Origin: an uncultured Lachnospiraceae bacterium
GTDB taxonomy: Bacteria > Bacillota_A > Clostridia > Lachnospirales > Lachnospiraceae
Length of the DNA: 14,748 bases
Assembly: GCA_902783205.1 (NCBI GenBank)
Contig: CACZQE010000427.1
Span: 1 to 14,748 of the forward strand
Direction: 5' to 3'
Both the position numbers and the translations under genes were made by a program. Shown piece by piece: positions 14,743 to 14,748 of the stretch (within the stretch, counting starts at the first letter, position 1; each line of letters starts with the position of its first letter). The notes under the pieces were generated by a model. That model was not told the origin of the DNA. It saw only the letters and a program-made list of their open reading frames with translations, and did not search any database.

Positions 14743-14748
14743 TTCGCC
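14663..14748 (-). ncRNA. ssrA: tmRNA, 3' end (partial)
   Basis: Read on the minus strand, the last 86 bases end in ACGGG-TTCAATT-CCCGT (T arm and loop), then CATCTCC as the 3' acceptor strand, then ACCA. Upstream is GCTTTCGGAC, and the region before it fits tmRNA pseudoknot-type sequence and not a complete tRNA. The gene runs off the window, so the tag-peptide frame and 5' end are not visible. It rescues stalled ribosomes, and its 3' end is a classic attachment site for mobile elements, here lying against the recombinase gene. Confidence 0.8.

Noticed and set aside
14663..14748. A tRNA gene at the right end
   Set aside because: The T arm and acceptor 3' strand are present, but no anticodon arm of tRNA type precedes them; the sequence fits the tmRNA 3' end better.

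Overview
The window looks like DNA from a gut-type member of the Firmicutes (class Clostridia or a near relative). The basis is strong AAGGAGG-type ribosome binding sites, mid GC content, a BspA-like secreted protein with Clostridia-style accessory domains, a DUF3987-type primase/helicase, and a large serine recombinase with a zinc ribbon and coiled coil. No species can be named from the sequence alone.

Layout. Positions 1-630 are GC-rich: a non-coding stretch with hairpins, then a small helix-turn-helix protein whose first codons lie inside a perfect 19-bp palindrome. Positions 633-5444 are AT-richer and carry three minus-strand genes, in order of reading: a DUF1413-like small protein, a 1319-residue secreted leucine-rich-repeat protein with about fourteen Cys-rich modules, and a small protein with a HEPN-like R-x4-H motif. 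A gene-poor stretch of about 650 bp (5445-6102) follows.

From about 6049 to 14642 there is what I read as one compact integrated element of about 8.6 kb. On the minus strand it has a zinc-finger protein (DUF6076-like). Divergently, on the plus strand, come a 51-aa basic protein, a terminator, an excisionase-like HTH protein, a primase/helicase, an iteron array that looks like a replication origin, a frameshifted small gene, a small unknown protein, two paralogous zinc-ribbon proteins, a lone HK97-fold major capsid protein, a 56-aa protein and the serine recombinase. No terminase, portal, protease or tail gene is present. This gene set suggests a phage satellite that replicates itself and supplies its own capsid protein but takes the rest of the packaging and tail machinery from a helper phage.

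The right end of the element abuts the 3' end of a tmRNA gene (ssrA, minus strand, running off the window). The recombinase reading frame continues into the antisense of ssrA, so its last ~25 residues are encoded by host DNA. A matching 8-bp core at 6049-6056 and 14635-14642, plus a second shared hexamer, gives candidate attL and attR sites. Rejoining them in silico gives the recombinase a different, shorter C-terminus in the circular form.
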